64,000 nucleotides of DNA from Tiliqua scincoides (taxonomy: Eukaryota; Chordata; Lepidosauria; Squamata; Scincidae): assembly GCF_035046505.1 (NCBI RefSeq), contig NC_089822.1, forward strand, positions 47,347,159 through 47,411,158, written 5' to 3'. Position 1 is the stretch's first letter; every line of letters starts with the position of its first letter. Below are positions 12,200 through 23,912 of the stretch, piece after piece. The notes below the pieces were generated by a model. It was not told where the DNA came from, did not search any database, and saw nothing but the letters and a program-made list of their open reading frames with translations. The position numbers and the translations under genes are program-made.

Positions 12200-12465
12200 C
12201 AGAACTCCTTCCCCTTGGCCCATTTGGCCCCTGTTTGTTGGGTTTTTGGCATCTTCTCAAGGTTTTCAGTTGGTTTGATGCCTCCTGATTTGACTTGGTT
12301 TGATAAGTTTCCTGCTGCTCTCAGTTGTCTTCTTTGGCTGCCTCAGTTGCTTAGTTCTTAAGGTTTTTTAAAGTGTTTTAATGACATTCTTAGACTAATT
12401 GATATGATGCGAACTACCTTGAGAGCAGTTTGAATGTGGAAAGGTGGGAGACTAATCCCAGGAGA
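12200..12465 (+). mobile_element. Possible diverged L2-like 3' end
   Basis: cgaactaccttgagagcagt ... aaaggtgggagac resembles a degraded L2 end (gccgccttgag ... aaggcggg). Only the last 60 bases can be compared, so this is tentative. Confidence 0.4.
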
Positions 12466-12507
12466 AAGTTTTGCAGCAAAATCAACAAGAGCCTTGTGGA
12501 AACTTTA

Positions 12508-12715
12508 TAATTCTATAAGTTTGTGAGTTGGAAGGGACTCACAAGGTCTTCTAGTCCATCCCCCTGACTGTAACCTCCTAGAGCATCTCCAGCAAGTGTT
12601 TGTCAAGCCTCTGCTTGAAGATCTCCAGTGAAGGAGAATCCGCTACCTCCCTCAGCAAGCTGTTTCACTGACAAACTGCCCTTACAGTCAGGAACTTTTT
12701 CTTAAAGAATAAATG
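12508..12715 (-). mobile_element. Old CR1/L3-like 3' fragment
   Basis: Contains gagttggaagggactc ... ggtcttctagtccatccccc, then cctctgcttgaagatctcca and ctacctccctcagcaagctg. This is the classic reverse-complement CR1 3' region of amniotes, clearly more diverged than the TTCTTATG-tailed copies. Confidence 0.85.
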
Positions 12716-13744
12716 TATTTAGCATACACTTTTGTGGAGTATTGCCTGCTTCTGTGGGGGGGTGGGGGAGAGGAGTTGCATGGGAGGAAGCTATTCTTGT
12801 GAGCTTCAGCAGAGGACACTGAGCATTTTGAAAAAAGCTGAAGCTGCAAAGTGATATAATGCATTTTGTTTGTTCCACACTTAGTTTCTGTGGTCTCATT
12901 TTATAACGCGTGCAGCAGGAACTTGGGTCTTTCCCACAGAATCAGCACTCCTTCCTCGCAGGGTGCTGAGTCGGGGTACAAAGACCACAGGACTTGGTCT
13001 CTTCCATGTAGTTGGGTCATTTAAATATCCCAGGTGCACAGGAATTGGTTAGAGAACATGGATTCCCACACAGCTCAGATAATCTTTAAAGGACAGGACC
13101 AATGCTCTCGTCCACCACTTTCTTCTCCTCCACACTTCCTCTTCCACTCCAGACTCCTCCTCCATTTTGAATCCAAGAAGTGAAAGGGAAAGGAAAAACG
13201 GAGGTAAGTGGATGGACAGAGATGGATTACCACACCAGTCAGCCACCAGAGGCAAGCACCTCAGTTACTCATAGACAGGCTCTCCCATCTATGGGCTCTC
13301 CCATCTATTAGAAGGGCCTTAGTGGCCTGTAAGAGTCAGGGACTGGCAAAACAGGCTTCCCATTGTGCATAAAGCTGCCCCTGGAAAATCTGTATGTATA
13401 AGTGGAAAGACTGCTGTTTTCCTGCTTCTCTGGTGTTAGATATGTGAACCAGTGGAGGACCAGCTCAAGATGGGGTTTCCATGACTTAGGTATGGATTAC
13501 ACAAAATGAATGTGCTCTTTCAAGTGCATACAGCCCTGCCAAAAGAGGTATGTCCTTACATCCACTCAAACTGTCCAAAAAGGTTTATTTTTTGACCCTA
13601 GTAGGGAAAGACTGCTCTTAATAATGTGCCCTGGTACACTTGCTAACTTTGTATTGGATATGTGCCTCAGATTCAGCGAGACAACAAAGTCACGGAACAA
13701 ATGCATTCTACAGCATCTATGTATTAAGGAGAAATTAATTCAGT

Positions 13745-13810
13745 CTTGAGTACACTTACCTGGCAATAAAGCCTACTGAATTCAAGTAAACCTGCTTAGG
13801 ATTGGGCCAT
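13745..13810 (+). mobile_element. Small MITE copy, partial
   Basis: cttgagtacacttacctggc ... aacctgcttaggattgggcc. Confidence 0.55.
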
Positions 13811-15178
13811 AAGCTATTTAGTTTATAAAGTTGCCAGATTTGACTACAAATCTGCTGTAGTCAAAATTATTCTTTTGATGTGCGTGTTTGTGTAGGTGAG
13901 CTAAAGGGACTTGAGCCCTTGGTGCAGGGTTTCCTAGCAGGTCTTTGTTTTTGCCCCGTCTTTGTTTACACTTCTATAACTCCTGTAGGGGGTATGTGGC
14001 ATTCTTGTATTTTTTGGTGTGTTTGTGCTTCTGTGTAGTGTTCTTGGGGCACCTACCCATGGTTAGCAGAAGTCCCTGTTGCTGTGTTACTTATTCCCAG
14101 TGGTTGACAGAGGAGCATCCTCTCAGCATGGGCCATTCATTGGCCCAGCATCTGACCTGCTCCCGTTCTGTTCACCCTGGTAGCACTTCTCTGGACACCA
14201 GTGTTGGAACTAGTGGACGAAGTGTTTGGTTCCTTGGACATCACCCTGTTGATGTCATCGACACTGACGTTGGTGATGTGCCAGCCTCAGGATGATAGGC
14301 TGCATTGGGGTTTCCACGGATGCTGTCAGGAAAGGCTGCGCTGGCTTAGGAAGTGACGAATGGTTTGCTGGCATCTGTGTGACATCCACATGGTATCTGA
14401 ATAGAATTGGGCCTTAAATCATTCTTTGCCTTAATAAAATTAAACTACCACAACACAGCACTCTGGATGAATACAACTATTTTAATGCATCTCTTGGGGG
14501 GTGGGGGCCTGTTGTGCCAGCTGGCAATAGCTATAAAAATGCCAAGACATTAGCAGTGGTTTTCCTGGCTTCACTGAGCATAGAATTGATAACAAATGGC
14601 AGAATTTCAGTGGTGGCCAAGGGCAAGTCAGTAAATACAAAAAGGAAGACGATTCCTGCCTCTGGGTTGCCTGTCAGGGGACTGATTGATTGTTGCGCAG
14701 ACTCTTGAATTCCTGTCCTTTCATTATTTCCTTCATGTTTATTTAAAAAGAGAATTCAAGTTCTTTCAGTGGGTAACAATCACTCTGGCACCAGAAACTT
14801 TCAATTAAGAAAGCAAGGAAGGTGAAGGCAAATGTATGTAGGTCAATGCTATAGTTCGGTTTTTCAAGCTTATGGCTTTTGTTTTTCTTTTCAATCATAT
14901 GGTGATTCAGCTTTTTCCTCTTATTGTGGACATTCAAAGAGACCATCTACCTGTATTTTTTTGGTGGGGCTTTTGTTTTGAAAATAAGAATAAAAATACG
15001 TGTAAACTTTAAGATGTTTTCAGAGTTGATGTAACATTTTTTAGTCAGAAACATTGGCCCAGAATAATGAGGTTTGTTATTTTTATCACTGGTTAAATGT
15101 CATATTCCAGTGCTCAAGACATATCGTGTTTTTTGGGAAGTGATAATTCCCAATCAAGTGATAATTCTCTATAAATAC

Positions 15179-15182
<4 letters not shown>

Positions 15183-15222
<40 letters not shown>
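15183..15222 (+). repeat. (GA)n microsatellite
   Basis: About 20 GA units. Short ORFs through it are artefacts. Confidence 0.97.
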
Positions 15223-15227
<5 letters not shown>

Positions 15228-15464
15228 TTATCACTTCTTTCTGGCAAGAGAGGCTTCACATGCCTCAAGGTCCCATCTGGTCATCAAATGCTGAGCACAG
15301 TTTCACAAGAGATGGGTGTGACAAGTCACCAAGGGAGGCATGCCATCTTTAAAATTGTATGTGGGACATCCCTCAAAATGAACGACTTGTGAGAGACTTT
15401 GTGGCAAATAGAGACAACAGATTCATAATCTGAAGTGAAGGATTTCAGTAACTGACAGCCTGAC

Positions 15465-16230
15465 TAGCACTGTCCTAACTAGTGCTGGCACAGCGGTACC
15501 ACATGGCCAGTGCTAGCTTGGAGCCTTTTGGAGGTCTCCTCAGGGTAAGGAGAGTTCTTCCTTCTATCCTAACGCCCTAGCTTGCCCTAAGGGACTATTC
15601 AAATCTCCGCCAGCTATTTAGCAGGCAGAAGTCCAAGCAGCCCCATGTGAGACTGCCAGGTCTGGGACAGTGGTTAGGATATGGTGGAGGAGGCCTCTGC
15701 AGATCCCATCCACCTACCGGGCCCACTCCTCTCCCGTTCTGCCCTCAGTGCTGAACTTACCTCTGCCAGCAGCCAGGAACTTGGATCCAACACTGGCAGG
15801 CTGGTGCAGGCTGTCCTGCTGGTGCTGTTTGCTTGCAAGTAACCATTTAGAGCAGGGGTGTCAAACTTGTTTCATACCGAGGGCCAAACAGAATTCATGA
15901 TGCCTGCTAAGGGCCGAAAGTGATGCCATTAGGCAGGAAGTGATGTCATTAAACAGGTCATAACCAAAGATAAGCACTTTTTCTCACTTAGGAACTCATT
16001 AGCTGCAATTAACAGAAAACACACAAATCTCAATCATATTTCAAGACATGGGAGAGCCTAATTTTCATGTGGGCTGCCCTTTCAGCAGTGCCACCTCAGC
16101 ACTGCTAAGCAGCTGAGAGCCTGAGGGGCTGATAAAAAGCTGCATCCAGCCCCCGGGCCCATAATTTAGAGGTTTATGGCCTTTTACAACAGCTTGTGCT
16201 GGTGTAGCGGCCACTGCACCTGCATTCACA
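15465..16230. mobile_element. MITE, about 450 bp class, split by an hAT element
   Basis: Shares the class interior: ctagcttggagc...ggaggtctcctcagggtaag, gccagctatttagcaggcag and ctgaacttacctctgccagc. The element at 15853-16163 is inserted within it. Outer ends are worn and uncertain. Confidence 0.6.
15853..16163. mobile_element. hAT element, 8 bp TSD atttagag
   Basis: Left end CAGGGGTGTCAAACTTGTTT. It is flanked by atttagag at 15845-15852 and 16164-16171. The expected right inverted repeat is missing or deleted (ends ccgggcccata), yet the duplication is exact. Inserted into a MITE. Confidence 0.75.
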
Positions 16231-16280
16231 TTGGTTAAGAACGTGCTGAGATAAGCTAAAGATAACTTGGACAGAGCTAA

Positions 16281-16446
16281 GGCTCAATCCTATCCAACTT
16301 TCCAGTGCTGATGCAGCTAGAATCCAGTGCTGATGCAGCTAGGAACAAATTTTCCCGTATCTTGATAAGGCCCCCATCACTGCTTCCTTACAACAGGATA
16401 CAGCATCTGCCTCACTTACACTGGAAAGTTGGATAGGAAAGGGCCC
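16281..16446. mobile_element. MITE, about 170 bp class, TSD TAA
   Basis: Ends GGCTCAATCCTATCCAACTT... and ...AAGTTGGATAGGAAAGGGCCC, with TAA on each side (16278-16280, 16447-16449). The internal 17 bp unit agtgctgatgcagctag is duplicated. Confidence 0.8.
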
Positions 16447-17404
16447 TAAATCTTGAATTCATCTTGGGTAACTCTCATACATGTCCTAAATAATAAAACC
16501 TGATCTAAAAAGTGTGGGAATCATATAAAAGAACCACAAATGCTTTTAAATTTTCAATTCTAGGCCAGTTGTCAGCCCCAACATATATTTATTCAAGATA
16601 CTGAAAAAACAATAGAGATTCATTTCAACTGTTGTCTTCCAATGACAGATGCCAGCATATTAACTTATTTATGACATCTGATAAAAAGGCAGGCATTTCT
16701 CATGTTTTTTAACCAACATGCTGTGGCACAATTTTATCCTAAAGCCTAATATGATGTAATACAGGAACCTCAAAGACTGCCTATACATCTCTTCCACTTC
16801 ACGTTCTTTGCTTTCAACCTATATAATATGCTCCATAAAAATAAGATGTCACTCCAGGGTTGACATCCATCTCCATAAAAAGGTGCTGACTCACCAATAC
16901 TTTCCTGTTGTTCTGGCCCATCCTGGAGAAAGAGTGTGATGTTTAAATTTGTTTATATTATCATGTAAAAAACAATAACCAAAAATGCTTCCTTTTTCTT
17001 GACTGTTCCTTGTTTCATTGCATCCTCTTGTTGGAATAAAAAAGATGGATAGGCTGTAGGAAACTGGCCACAGTTTTCCATCATTCAGTCAGGGTTTCCA
17101 CTGAAGTTATTTGGAGGGCTGTAGCATTTTGGGCCAATCATGCTTTTCCTTGTTTTTCAGCTAAGTCAGAGAAGCTGTTGCTCAAACTGTAAAGGTGATA
17201 CTCAGGGACAAGCTGGGTATTTTAATGCATCCTGACGAACTCAAGGCCCACAAAGTGGATTCCCCCCCCCAATTCTCTCTGTGTGGCTAATATAATTCTT
17301 CATACACTTCATGCTTGGTACACCAATTGCTAAGAATGCAAACAGAAATGACAAAGTATTGGTTGACCTATATTAAGTACACATGAGCACAAACCAGACA
17401 AAAT
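16447..17404. other. No feature recognised
   Basis: AT-rich intergenic DNA without repeat ends or coding pattern. Confidence 0.5.
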
Positions 17405-17461
17405 TAACAGAACCACCCTGCACATGTCTACTCAGAACTTAGTGTGATTGAGTTCAATGAA

Positions 17462-17970
17462 ACTTACCGCTGAATCCTTAAGTGCACTGCTGCAGCCAGA
17501 CTGCATGGCCTATGCTGCATCCAGTGCAGCTTAGGAACAGCTTGGAGGTCTGCTTGGGGTAAGGGGATATATTTCCCCTTACCCTGAGTAAAGTTCCAGC
17601 TGTCCATAAGAAACTTCTTGGATCCATGCCAGCTATTTAGCTGGCACAAATCCAGGAAGCCTGGTGTAATGCCAGGTGGGCTGGGAGGGAGGTTATGATA
17701 CAGAGGCCTGCTCTGCCAGTCCAACCCTTTCCCAGACCTGATCCTCCCTCCCCTGCTCAAAAATATCCCCTCCCTGCTTCCAAAACTTCCTCCCACCACC
17801 TTCTCCCTGCCCTTGCACCAAATGGCACAATCTTACCTTTGCAGCAACAGTAGGCTGTTGGGCCAGTGCTGCTGGCTCACAAGTAGCCACAAACGCACTT
17901 TACAGCACGTTTGGGACACTGTGAGCCAGCAGAGGGTTGGCTGTGCTGGCTCAACTGGGAGTTAGAATTG
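17462..17970. mobile_element. MITE, about 450-500 bp class
   Basis: Interior shares gctgcatccagtgcagc, ggaggtctgcttggggtaag, gccagctatttagctggcac and aatggcacaatcttaccttt. The ends are worn (tgaatccttaagtgc / gttagaattgtacgac). Preceded by a partial small MITE (17405-17461). Confidence 0.65.
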
Positions 17971-18149
17971 TACGACAAATGAGCCAAATCAACATAATCT
18001 CCTAGTAAGCTTGTTGATTCACTTCAGTGGATCATGTGACCGAGGACCACCTGTATACTTCAACTGGATGGACAGTAGTTACTGAGCTAATTGGGTATTG
18101 GAGGGTATATCAGAGAACACTGGATAAATTTGCCATAGGATCCTCATGA

Positions 18150-18609
18150 GGGCACGACGATATGAGAGGAAGCAGTGTTGGTGGGAGAGCCTGCACTGGC
18201 CTACCAGCACTGGATCCGAGCCCCAGGTCCCTAGTGGTGTTGCACCAAACAGTGCAGGAACTTGGAGAGGGTAGTGAAAGAGAGTTTTGGAAGTTGGAAG
18301 GTGGTGTTTCTGGGTGAGGAAAGGTGGAACATGAGTGGACTGGGCTCAGGAGGGGCAGAATCAGCAGAGGCCTCCTCTGTTGTATCCCATCCTCCCTCCC
18401 AGGCCAGACAGCATTACATCCGGCTGCTTAGACTTCTGTCAGCTAGCAGAGATCTGAGGAGCTCTAAAGGACTGCCTGGGGTATTACTTACGCTAAGAAG
18501 AAACATACCGTTACCCAGAGAAAACTTTTAGCCGCTTCCTAACCTGCACTTGATACAGCGCAGAACATGCTACCTAGCTATGCTAGCACATGTTAGGATT
18601 GGGCTGCCA
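18150..18609. mobile_element. MITE, about 450 bp class
   Basis: The right end acatgttaggattgggctg is clear. The interior has ggtggtgtttctgggtgagg and the ctgcctggggtattacttac segment in the class order. The left end is uncertain. Confidence 0.6.
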
Positions 18610-19368
18610 TTTGTAAATCAAACTTTAAGCTTTAGTTCTAGGGGGAATTCTTTTTTACATGACCTGTCAATAACTTCCACTCATGATTCACTCAAAGGTA
18701 AATCTATTGGCAATGAACCCACATAAGGCTAAATCAAAAGAATCTTTCAGCTTTCCCTGAAAAATTGATAATGGTTTTACCTCACTCTCGAATCCCAAGA
18801 GCAGATACAAGACTCCATGGAGCGATTCAGGTTTTCCTTACCAAGCACTTGCTTTAGTTTCTATAGATGTGCACATATCTACCATCATTGACACTGACAA
18901 AAAAGGGGGGGTGGAGATGGATGTACCAATGCAAAGTCCTGACTTGTTCATCACAAATGAACAGTTAGCAGCTATACATGATACACTACATCCCCAACAT
19001 ACATATTGGTTTCATTCTGGAGAACTGTCCAAATTTGGAACATACATACCTTGAAATAGCCACCTTTTTGTTGGCCCAGTGCTATTTGTGGCTGGGCAAA
19101 AGCACCACAAAAGACAAACTGCCTGTGCAAAAGTGCCAATGCAGCTTTCCATAACTGCGGGACCGACAGACTGTATTTGTTAAAAGTATTTGGATCAAGC
19201 TACAACTAGTTAAACAACACTTTCAAGTTGACAATGGCCTAAGTCTTTCTGAAAAACAAAAAGTACAAAAAAGTACTTTTTTAAAAAGTACTCTAGAATG
19301 AACAGTGAGATAACAGAAAATTTTAAATCACAAAAGCATGCATGGGGTTCTGGCTTGTAGATATCCTA
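18610..19368. other. No feature recognised
   Basis: No repeat or gene seen. Confidence 0.5.
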
Positions 19369-19419
19369 GATATGTCTACTCAGAAGCAAATCCTACTGTT
19401 CAATAAGATTTACACCCAT

Positions 19420-19690
19420 GGAGGCATGTACAGAATGCCAGGTCTGTGGAGCCCCAAGTGGTAAGTTTCCTGCCAGCAGCTGGCAAGGGTTTTGGAGGTG
19501 GGGGAAGGCAGAGGGAGGAACGGGGTGGATGGAAGGCAGACCAGGCCTGGGGGGTGGTGGTAGAGACAGCAGTAGACTCTGCCACTGAATCCAATGCTCC
19601 ATCCCGAACCAAAGAGACCCATTCAAAGAGACCCACTGGGGTTGCTGTTGATCGACACAGGATAAGGTAACATTTGAGCTCTGAGCTGCA
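19420..19690. mobile_element. MITE-related interior (about 450 bp class)
   Basis: tttcctgccagcagctggca and the purine-rich ggaggtgggggaaggcagag stretch resemble the reverse complement of the class interior. A small-MITE fragment (tgtctactcagaagcaaatc) precedes it at 19372. Confidence 0.4.
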
Positions 19691-20169
19691 CAGAGTTTGG
19701 CTTCCCAGGGCTTCAAGCTGTGCAGCTTAAATGGAACAGCAGTCAAGAAGTGGAAATCCTGGCAGGTATTTTATCTGAACATGCCCAATGAGAATGAGCT
19801 GGTGTGATCCTATGTCTCACTTAAATTGTGGCTCCGTAATCAACTAACAACATTCTCTCACCAGTTTTTCTGTGCGGCTTATGCTGCCTGTCTTCTCCCT
19901 TTTTATATTGAGACAGTCTAGATTGAAACAATCTAGAATGGGAGGACAACAAGATGGAGTTCGCTGCTGACTGGATGCCACAAGACAGGAGGACATTGCA
20001 GTAAGTAAAGCAAGTAGGCTGGTGGGCAGCCAGAAAATATTAGTTTTCAGTACCCCTGAGAACTGGAACTCTAGATGGTTCTCCTACTTAGACTCCAGGA
20101 CATTGAGAGACAGGAAATGCTTGCAGTAGTAGCTAAGACTTGTTCACCCCGTCATCTACAGATCTATTA

Positions 20170-20707
20170 ATTTTGGACACAGATATCTTTATTTGACTGA
20201 AGATCCCCAGGTCTGCCATGCCTACACACTAGACAGATGCAACATATTTCCATCAAAGGAACTAAAGGATAGATTTAGTTGATGTTCTGAGGCTGATAGA
20301 TATTGTGGATGTAACCAGGGGGATATTGAATCATTGGTACATAATATATTACATTGCCCATCGTACGAGGATCTGCATACTTTTTCCTGTATCCATTATT
20401 GACTCACCATCTAGGAACTTAATTTCCATTTCCTTTTTTCCTCTACTAACAAGTCCAGTGTTCTAAAACTAACTATCTCCATGCTATTATTCAAAGATGT
20501 AAAGTTAAACTTGCTGTTTTTCTTGGAGCCAATAACAACAGAACAGGATACCACGAACAGTGTTTGTGGGGAGCTATCTATTTTTACCCAGGACATGGTA
20601 GTGTTGCTTCATTGCATAGTACTGCAGTGCTTGATCCACCCTGTTTTACAGTCTATTTCTTTGTATATGCTTTATGTATACTTTTGTATTTTATGCCTTA
20701 TGAAGGT

Positions 20708-20763
<56 letters not shown>

Positions 20764-20764
20764 A
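20170..20764 (+). mobile_element. Degraded non-LTR retrotransposon 3' end with cysteine-rich C-terminus
   Basis: One frame reads LDRCNIFPSKELKDRFS, a stop, then CSEADRYCGCNQGDIESLVH and NILHCPSYEDL. This is the CxC...ESLxHxLxHC zinc-like motif found at the C-terminus of several LINE polyproteins. The 3' end is atgccttatgaaggtttaaa followed by (AAAT)n. The clade cannot be settled by eye. The reading frame is broken by at least one stop. Confidence 0.7.
20709..20764 (+). repeat. (AAAT)n LINE tail
   Basis: About 14 AAAT/TAAA units, the simple-repeat tail of the LINE fragment before it. Confidence 0.95.
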
Positions 20765-20853
20765 TTCATTTTCAATAGTAAAACCTGATAAACAATTGAG
20801 CCAATTATTGGAAGTCCTACCACAACATTCAGATCCTGGCTGGAACAGACTCA

Positions 20854-20943
20854 CAGCCCAATCCTATGCATGTCTACTCAGAAGTAAGTCCCATTAGTGT
20901 CAATGGGGCTTACTCCCAGGAAAGTGTGAATAGGATTGGGCTG
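20854..20943 (+). mobile_element. Small 90 bp MITE, reference copy, TSD TCA
   Basis: CAGCCCAATCCTATGCATGT ... GAATAGGATTGGGCTG with TCA on both sides (20851-20853, 20944-20946). The interior is the tctactcagaagtaagtccc ... ggcttactcccaggaaagtg text that recurs throughout the window. Confidence 0.85.
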
Positions 20944-21006
20944 TCAATCCATTATTTACCCGGACATTAGAATACATGAGGAATGTGATAAAGTTATGGT
21001 TTAGAA

Positions 21007-21335
21007 CAGGGGCCTCCAAAATATGACCTGTGGTCTAGATCTGGTATACCAAGAAAAGCCTCTTGGGTGTGTTGCTTGCAAAGACTTACTGTTCCACCCC
21101 ACCACCTCCCCTCATCGCGCCCAATCTTTGTAGAAACCCACACCAGGAAGATGTTTCCCCTAGGAAATTGAGGTGCAGAGCCTTCCTAGGCAGTGGAAGC
21201 GGCTGCCCAGCACAAGTTTCTACAAAGATCAGGCACAATGATGGGACGCATCAGGGCAGAATGGTAAGGCTTCACCACCACCATGCTCAAGAGGCTTTTC
21301 TTGGTGCACTGTGGGCTGTACTTAGGAAGCCTCTG
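21007..21335. mobile_element. hAT element, 8 bp TSD gtttagaa
   Basis: Left end CAGGGGCCTCCAAA, right end ggaagcctctg (inverse CAGAGGCTTCC). gtttagaa is perfect on both sides (20999-21006, 21336-21343). Confidence 0.85.
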
Positions 21336-21343
21336 GTTTAGAA

Positions 21344-22984
21344 GAAGGCCAGAAAGTGCAAAACATCATATTACAGTCTTCTTTAAATCTAGGTAGGCAG
21401 CTGAAGCTAACAAGACAACATCTTGACTAAAATTTTGCTTTCATAAAGTCTAGTACCTGGTGGGTGGGTGGGTGGGTGGGATGCTAGAAGTGTACAAGCA
21501 TTGTATTTTATACAGTCTTATTCAGAGGCTTACTATTCTGGGGCTTTCATTTATAGATAGAAATTTCTTTTTCCTGGTTCTTTTAGCTGAGCAGCCAAAT
21601 AGAATGACAGAGACTTGCACTGTTCTTTAGTCCATCTTTATTGCTCCAGCAGCTATACCATACAGGACAGAAACAAGACCGTCAGGACGTAGGACCAGCC
21701 CCCGAAATAAACTCCCCTTTGCACACAAATTTATAGCAATGTGTAAACAAGTCCAATGAGACCCTCTGATGAAAGCTTTGGCTCTCATTCTGGGACTTTT
21801 CACAATTCTCAGATCAGACATGTTTCCCGTATCTGTTCTTCCAACAAAAAGTCCCTGGCCCCCAGCTGACTGAGCCCTTGGTCATAAACATGTTTTTCAC
21901 TTTATCTGCTGCGTAAGCAGGCTTTAAGCTAGAGCTGCAAGCCTCTGTCTGCAGCCATGATACTAGGCCCTCAGCTGTCAATTTGCAGAGTAATATTCAT
22001 TTCTGGTTCCTTAGGATAACTCACTGAATATACAAGTTAATAGAAAGATTATAAAACAGGTAAACCACTAAAATTTCCCACACCATCACATGTGCATGTA
22101 TGTACATAAACACACACCCAAGGCTAAAGTAGAAAATTCCTTTGCAACTGGTTTATCTGTTTCAGTCACTGGGAAGGGGATGAGGGTGAGCATGTAAAAA
22201 ATGAAACCATCAACATTGTGCTGAAGCCTATATCCCTCAACCAGGTCTTGGAAAGCATGTCAATCTACAGAAAGTGCACACACTCCAGTCTGGAATGTCT
22301 TGTTTCTATGTTTGCACTTTGAAGAACAGACTCAGCAACACCTTTTTTTCTGAATTCATTGATATCCAAAAACGGAACAAAACAATCTGTCTGAGTTGGC
22401 AGTTGTGTAAAGTGGGGGAGATGGAGAAGAGTTATTTCCTCATTTGTCAGGGATTTCTACAGCATTGAAACAGAAAAATTCAATACTCTATTACATTCAG
22501 CAGATCTTGCGAGCTGAACAAGTTAAAACCCTTCTTCGTGCAAAATTTTAGGCTGGCCTCCTCCTTAAGAAGGTCAAGGAGATTGTTCAAAGTAGTGCCT
22601 TTTCTAGCTTAGGCTTTGCATACAATTGAATTGGGCAAGGGGACAGAGACTGCAGGCGTGTGTCCTTTCAACAGATGCTGTATTGATTGTTGGTGCTAAT
22701 AGGTCACTTTCTACTTTTCACAAGCTTTTGATTTCCTTTCTTTGTTAATCAAAAAGCATATTTGAGGCTCATGAAATCCTGCTACCCCCCCTTTCCCCTA
22801 TTCTTTACACACCTGCTCCTTCACCCAGTGAAAGAGTGTCACCAGCTGAGCTGCTCATCTGGACTTTGTTAACTCTGGAGTAAGTTCATGGTGGTTCAGA
22901 AAACCCCCCTCTCCAACTTTTCTGTGGAATAAACACGGTACCTCCTCTGTGCTATTTCAAAAAATTTAGTTCGATAGCCTAAAA
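21344..22984. other. Mostly unannotated intergenic DNA
   Basis: Contains the (GGGT)n tract. 21617-22080 has a retro-element-like look (reverse AATAAA near one edge), but no ends or duplication could be matched. Confidence 0.4.
21459..21480 (+). repeat. (GGGT)n tract
   Basis: Five GGGT units; G-rich strand on plus. Confidence 0.9.
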
Positions 22985-23300
22985 CAGTGTTTCTCAAACT
23001 GTGGGTCAGAACCCACTAGGTGGGTCATGAGCCAATTTCAGGTGAGTCCCCACTCATTTCAATATTTTATTTTTAATATATTAGACTTGATGCTACCATG
23101 GTATGTGACTGTATTTGGGAAATGTTACAGATCTGTACTTTTAACAGGCTACTTTGTATATGCTTTTAACAACAGTCAATGGGACTTACTCCTGGGTAAG
23201 TGTGGGTAGGATTGCAGCCTAGGATTGTTAAAAATGTTTCTGCTTGATGATGTCACTTCCAGTTATGACATCACTGCTGGTGGGTCCTGACAGATTCTTC
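22985..23300. mobile_element. hAT remnant (left end) with nested small MITE
   Basis: Starts CAGTGTTTCTCAAACTGTGG with the gggtcagaacccactaggtg segment. The right end was not found. Shares gatgtcacttccag ... gggtcctga with 60836-60868. Confidence 0.65.
23173..23222 (+). mobile_element. Small MITE copy, partial, inside hAT remnant
   Basis: gtcaatgggacttactcctg, ggtaagtgtgggtaggattg cagcct: the right half of the 90 bp class. Confidence 0.65.
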
Positions 23301-23324
23301 TTTTACAGAAGGGAATGGGACATT

Positions 23325-23912
23325 CCCTCTACTGCATTAGACCATTGTTTCATGTAGGGTCATTTCAGTAGAGTCTACAGCAGTGTTTCTCATTGTTCGT
23401 CCCCCGCTGTACAACATCGCATCATCCACTTACTGGAAGTACCACTGGAAGTAACTAGTGATATTGCCAGTTATTTCTGGATTGGAAGGCCAGGCACAAT
23501 GCAACAATCACTGGTAAGACAGCATACGGGAGGGCTTTTTCAAGCATGCAAAAATTGAATGCTGGAGCTCTGCCTGCTGAGCAATGCTGACCAATGTACC
23601 AATGCTTGTAACATTGCATTGTAACAATGTAACATGTAACAATGTAACATTGCTTGTAACATTGCATTGCTGGACTTTCTGTCAGGTGTCAGGGGTCCTG
23701 TGAGTACCACCAGACACCACCTCAAGTATGTATGAGTACCACTGGTTGAGAAACAAAGGTCTACAGTGATTGGCAGAAGTTCTTCCAAGGTTTCAGAACG
23801 GGTCTTTCCCAGCCCTACCTGGAGATGCCTGGGATTGAACTTTGCATCTTCAGTCTACAAACTTTGCATCTTCAGTCTATGCACTCCCCCAGTGAGCTAC
23901 GGTGCTTCTGCA
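23325..23912 (-). mobile_element. tRNA-derived SINE interrupted by an hAT element
   Basis: SINE text runs to gtctacag at 23380. It resumes at 23759 with gtctacagtgattggcagaa, then ctacctggagatgcctggga and the A-box end ccccagtgagctacggtgct. The segment actttgcatcttcagtcta is duplicated in tandem (about 23841-23880). The 378 bp hAT insertion sits between the two gtctacag copies. Confidence 0.88.
23381..23758. mobile_element. hAT element in a SINE, 8 bp TSD gtctacag
   Basis: Left end CAGTGTTTCTCATT, right end ggttgagaaacaaag. gtctacag is perfect on both sides (23373-23380, 23759-23766). The interior has tandem aacattg/gtaacaatgtaac repeats (23600-23665). Confidence 0.88.

Larger units (their letters stand above)
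12716..15464. other. Mostly unannotated intergenic DNA
   Basis: Apart from the small MITE at 13745, nothing firm. 14040-14420 ends gaatagaattgggcctta, so it may be the right side of another MITE. The ORF at 13945-14295 shows no domain. Confidence 0.45.

Noticed and set aside
13945-14295. 116-codon ORF on plus strand
   Set aside because: No domain, no splice or homology sign; the surroundings look like repeat-derived DNA.
17464-17799. 111-codon minus-strand ORF
   Set aside because: Inside a MITE copy; no coding signal.
21617-22080. Possible LTR on the minus strand
   Set aside because: A reverse AATAAA sits near one edge, but no TG/CA ends with a matching duplication could be found.
23580-23665. 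CRISPR-like short repeats
   Set aside because: Irregular tandem aacattg/gtaacaatgtaac units inside an hAT element of a vertebrate; no spacer structure.
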